Shown here piece by piece: positions 61,929 through 64,000 of a stretch of 64,000 nucleotides of DNA. Source of the stretch: Methylopila jiangsuensis (lineage in GTDB: Bacteria > Pseudomonadota > Alphaproteobacteria > Rhizobiales > Methylopilaceae). The notes beneath the pieces are model-generated. The model saw nothing but the letters and a program-made list of their open reading frames with translations, did not search any database and was not told the DNA's origin. The stretch's first letter is position 1. Each line of letters opens with the position of its first letter. The stretch lies in NCBI RefSeq assembly GCF_027922305.1, contig NZ_BSFK01000016.1, forward strand, positions 248,001 through 312,000. Direction: 5' to 3'. The translations under genes and the position numbers were made by a program.

Positions 61929-62924
61929 ATGGCGTATCACGAGGACGACGGCGATCCGGCCGAAAAGGCCGAGCGCGAGGCGACGGCCTGGTTCGTCCGG
62001 CTCAACGATCCAATGGCGAGCGATCAGGACCGGCGCGCCTTTCAGCGCTGGCTCGAGGCCGACCCCGCGCATGCGCGGGCGATGGCGGCGACGCGCGACC
62101 TCTGGGACGATCTGGCCGCGCCGGCGCGGACGCTGAGCGCGAGCCGCGCCCGGCCGGCGACCGCCGCTCGCCCCTCGCCGCGACCGGCTCTCGGACTTGG
62201 CGGCTGGCTGCGCCGCGCCGGGCTCGCCGGGGCCGTCATGGCGTCTCTGGCCGCCGTGGCGGTCTGGCGCGACGTGGGGTTGATCGACCGCGCCTTCGCC
62301 GACTACGCCACCCGGCCGGGCGAGCGCGTCTCCACTCTGCTTGAGGACGGCACCCGGCTGCAGCTCGACGGCGACACCGCGATCCGCACACGCTTCACCG
62401 CCGCCGCCCGCGATGTGGTGGTGCTGCGCGGCCGGGTCTGGTTCGAGGTGGCGCCCGATCCGTCCCGACCCTTCACGGCCCATGCGGGCGATCTCGACGC
62501 GCGGGCGATCGGCACCGCCTTCGAGGTGGACGTGGCGGCCGGCAGCGTCGCGGTCGGTCATGGCGTCGTGCTCGCCGCGGCCCATGGCGGAGCCCAGACG
62601 CCGGTGCGGCTCGCGCCCGGCGAGCGGGTCGAGATCGGGCCCGACGGCCGGCTGGGCGCCGCGGAGGCTGCGGATCCGTCCACTTTGTTCGCATGGCGTC
62701 GCGGCCTGCTGGTGCTGGACGCCGCCCCGCTCCGGCTGGTGGCGGACGAGCTTGGACGCATGACCGCCGGCCGTGTGGTGTTCGCAGGCCCCGGCATCGC
62801 CGAGATGCGGCTGTCGGGCACGTTCAGCGCCGACGAGCCCGAGGCGGTGCTCGCCGCCATGCGCTCGGCGCTGGGCCTGAAGACGGCGATCGCCCCCGGT
62901 TTCGCGACCGTCATCTACCGCTGA
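61929..62924 (+). CDS. fecR-like: FecR-type transmembrane sigma regulator
   Basis: The product is 331 aa. An N-terminal cytoplasmic DUF4880 domain (17-53, EATAWFVRLNDPMASDQDRRAFQRWLEADPAHARAMA) binds the sigma factor. One membrane helix follows (about 97-115), then the periplasmic FecR domain (126-220, GERVSTLLEDGTRLQLDGDTAI and GRVWFEVAPD) and a C-terminal STN-like/DUF4974 region (LFAWRRGLLVLDAAPLRLVADELGRM). It relays the state of the receptor's STN domain to the sigma factor. The 73-base gap from fecI is longer than usual. Confidence 0.92.
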   Translation: MAYHEDDGDPAEKAEREATAWFVRLNDPMASDQDRRAFQRWLEADPAHARAMAATRDLWDDLAAPARTLSASRARPATAARPSPRPALGLGGWLRRAGLAGAVMASLAAVAVWRDVGLIDRAFADYATRPGERVSTLLEDGTRLQLDGDTAIRTRFTAAARDVVVLRGRVWFEVAPDPSRPFTAHAGDLDARAIGTAFEVDVAAGSVAVGHGVVLAAAHGGAQTPVRLAPGERVEIGPDGRLGAAEAADPSTLFAWRRGLLVLDAAPLRLVADELGRMTAGRVVFAGPGIAEMRLSGTFSADEPEAVLAAMRSALGLKTAIAPGFATVIYR

Positions 62925-62928
62925 GATT

Positions 62929-62959
62929 TTTTACGGGGTTCGCCGCGCCCGCTCGTTCA
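62929..62959 (+). promoter_or_regulatory. Putative ECF promoter of the receptor gene
   Basis: TTTTACGGGG (62929-62938), 15 bases, CGTTCA (62954-62959). Both blocks are identical to those before asbA, while the spacer differs. It lies 43 bases before the receptor ATG and directly after the fecR stop. Confidence 0.65.
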
Positions 62960-63002
62960 TACAGATGGCCGTGTCGCGTATGACGGGGAATGTGGGCCAC
63001 CG

Positions 63003-64000
63003 ATGAACCAGACGACGAGGGCTGCGCTGCTCGCATGCTGCGTGTCGACGGCCGTCGTCGCCGCGCCGGTCCTCGCGGAGGCTCAAGGGGCGTCCGCCGG
63101 AAGCTCCGCGACCTACGTCCTCGACATCCCCTCGAAACCGCTCTTGTCCGCGCTGGCGGATTTCACCCGCGCCACCGGCGTGCAGGTGGTGCGGCAGGGG
63201 GCTGAGCGCCTCCGGGTCCACAGCCGCGCGGTCACGGGTCGGATGTCGGCGGAGGACGCTCTGGCCCGGATGCTGGAGGGCTCGGGCTATGTTCCCACGT
63301 TCACCGACCCGCGCACCGCGGTGCTGAGCGCTCCGGGCGAGGCCGCCCGGAGCGAACCCGCCCTCGACGGCGCCATCGCGCTGGACGAGATCGCCGTCAC
63401 CGGCGAGCACGGCCCGGCGGTCTCCGCCGCTGCGCCCGGCGCCTTCACGGTGACGCCGGCGGACATCGCGCGCAAGAACCCGCGGACTCTGGGCGACCTG
63501 TTCGCCGGCGAGCCGGGGGTGCAGGTGGGCTCGTCCATCCCGCTGTCGCAGAAGGTCTATGTGCGGGGCGTGGAGGAAACCAACGTCGCGGTCACGATCG
63601 ACGGGGCCGCCCAGAACAACAAGGTGTTCCACCACAACGCCACCACCTATGTGGATCCCAGCCTTCTGAAGCAGGCGCGGGTCGATCCGGGCGTGGCGCC
63701 CGCCGACGCCGGCTTTGGCGCGCTTGCGGGGGCGATCGCCTACGAGACCAAGGACGTGGCGGATGTGCTCGGCCACGACGCCGACGGCCATGGCGGGGCC
63801 TCGAAAACCACGTTCAACTCCAACGGCGCGGTGTTCGGACAGTCCGTCACCGCCTTCGGCAAACGGCAGGGCTTCGAGGCGCTCGGCTCCTTCAACTGGG
63901 CCAGGGGCGGCGACTACCGCAACGGGCGCGGCGACCGGGTGCGCGGCACGGAGACGGACCTCGTCAGCGGCCTCGCCAAGCTCGGCTACGAAAGCGGCGA
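63003..64000 (+). CDS. TonB-dependent receptor with STN signalling domain, N-terminal part
   Basis: The first 332 codons are in the window; the barrel continues beyond base 64000. A signal peptide (1-25, ALLACCVSTAVVAAPVLA) precedes an STN domain (about 38-100, LDIPSKPLLSALADFTRATGVQVVRQG). The plug (about 140-250) has TPADIARKNPRTLGDLFAGEPGVQV and VYVRGVEETNVAVTIDGAAQNNKVFHHN. A linker ALDEIAVTG could hold the TonB box. STN domains signal ligand binding to FecR, which fits the genes before it. The plug wording also resembles receptors annotated for haem, so the ligand is inferred from the locus. Confidence 0.88.
   Translation, partial: MNQTTRAALLACCVSTAVVAAPVLAEAQGASAGSSATYVLDIPSKPLLSALADFTRATGVQVVRQGAERLRVHSRAVTGRMSAEDALARMLEGSGYVPTFTDPRTAVLSAPGEAARSEPALDGAIALDEIAVTGEHGPAVSAAAPGAFTVTPADIARKNPRTLGDLFAGEPGVQVGSSIPLSQKVYVRGVEETNVAVTIDGAAQNNKVFHHNATTYVDPSLLKQARVDPGVAPADAGFGALAGAIAYETKDVADVLGHDADGHGGASKTTFNSNGAVFGQSVTAFGKRQGFEALGSFNWARGGDYRNGRGDRVRGTETDLVSGLAKLGYESG

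Overview
The window is about 70% G+C, densely coded, and reads as chromosome of an alphaproteobacterium of the order Hyphomicrobiales (Rhizobiales). The evidence is the gene families and their order: a his operon running hisB, DUF2628 gene, hisH, hisA, hisF, hisE, coaA; hslV and hslU; class 2 pyrD; a fused cysN/cysC; and HWE and LOV histidine kinases. A formyl-CoA transferase and a propionyl-CoA synthetase would suit a methylotroph or plant- or soil-associated relative, but the genus cannot be fixed from this sequence. I saw no tRNA, rRNA, CRISPR array or insertion sequence.

Layout. 1-4177: end of an exopolysaccharide locus (WecG/TagA-like transferase, O-antigen ligase, family 2 glycosyltransferase, secreted GH44-like protein). 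4270-8113: DUF3297 protein, PHB-depolymerase-like esterase, membrane histidine kinase, uracil-DNA glycosylase. 8200-10318: EF-hand protein, ECF sigma factor, anti-sigma factor and periplasmic metal-sensor-like protein, in that order. 10323-17974: pyrD, DUF952, S24-type regulator, ATP-dependent DNA ligase, and a two-gene unit of a JmjC/cupin-like protein with a flippase fused to a GNAT domain. 18186-23590: phosphoglucomutase, retropepsin-like protease, and sulfate activation (cysD, cysNC) behind a palindromic operator. 23800-31068: two candidate small structured RNAs or leaders, prpE, a PAS protein and frc behind an operator-overlapped promoter, a hydrolase, and a LOV blue-light hybrid kinase. 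31071-40808: a palindromic repeat, surface-sugar and RTX genes, and a three-gene phosphorelay. 40839-46565: coaA and the his operon with an HWE kinase inserted. 46777-50352: dps and hslV/hslU.

The most interesting part is 50436-64000. It is a complete petrobactin-type siderophore locus with the gene order of Bacillus asbABCDEF, but with the AsbD carrier protein and AsbE fused into one polypeptide. A four-gene FecCD/YclNOPQ-type ABC importer follows, then a FecI-type sigma factor, a FecR regulator and a TonB-dependent receptor with an N-terminal signalling (STN) domain. Three intergenic sites, before asbA, before fecR and before the receptor gene, share the same two-block sequence, TTTT-ACGGGG (or GAGGGA), then exactly 15 bases, then CGTTC(A/C). 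I read this as the promoter of the locus's own sigma factor. It would make synthesis, sensing and receptor one self-induced circuit. Whether the ligand is iron-petrobactin, a rhodopetrobactin-like variant or a lanthanide chelator is open.
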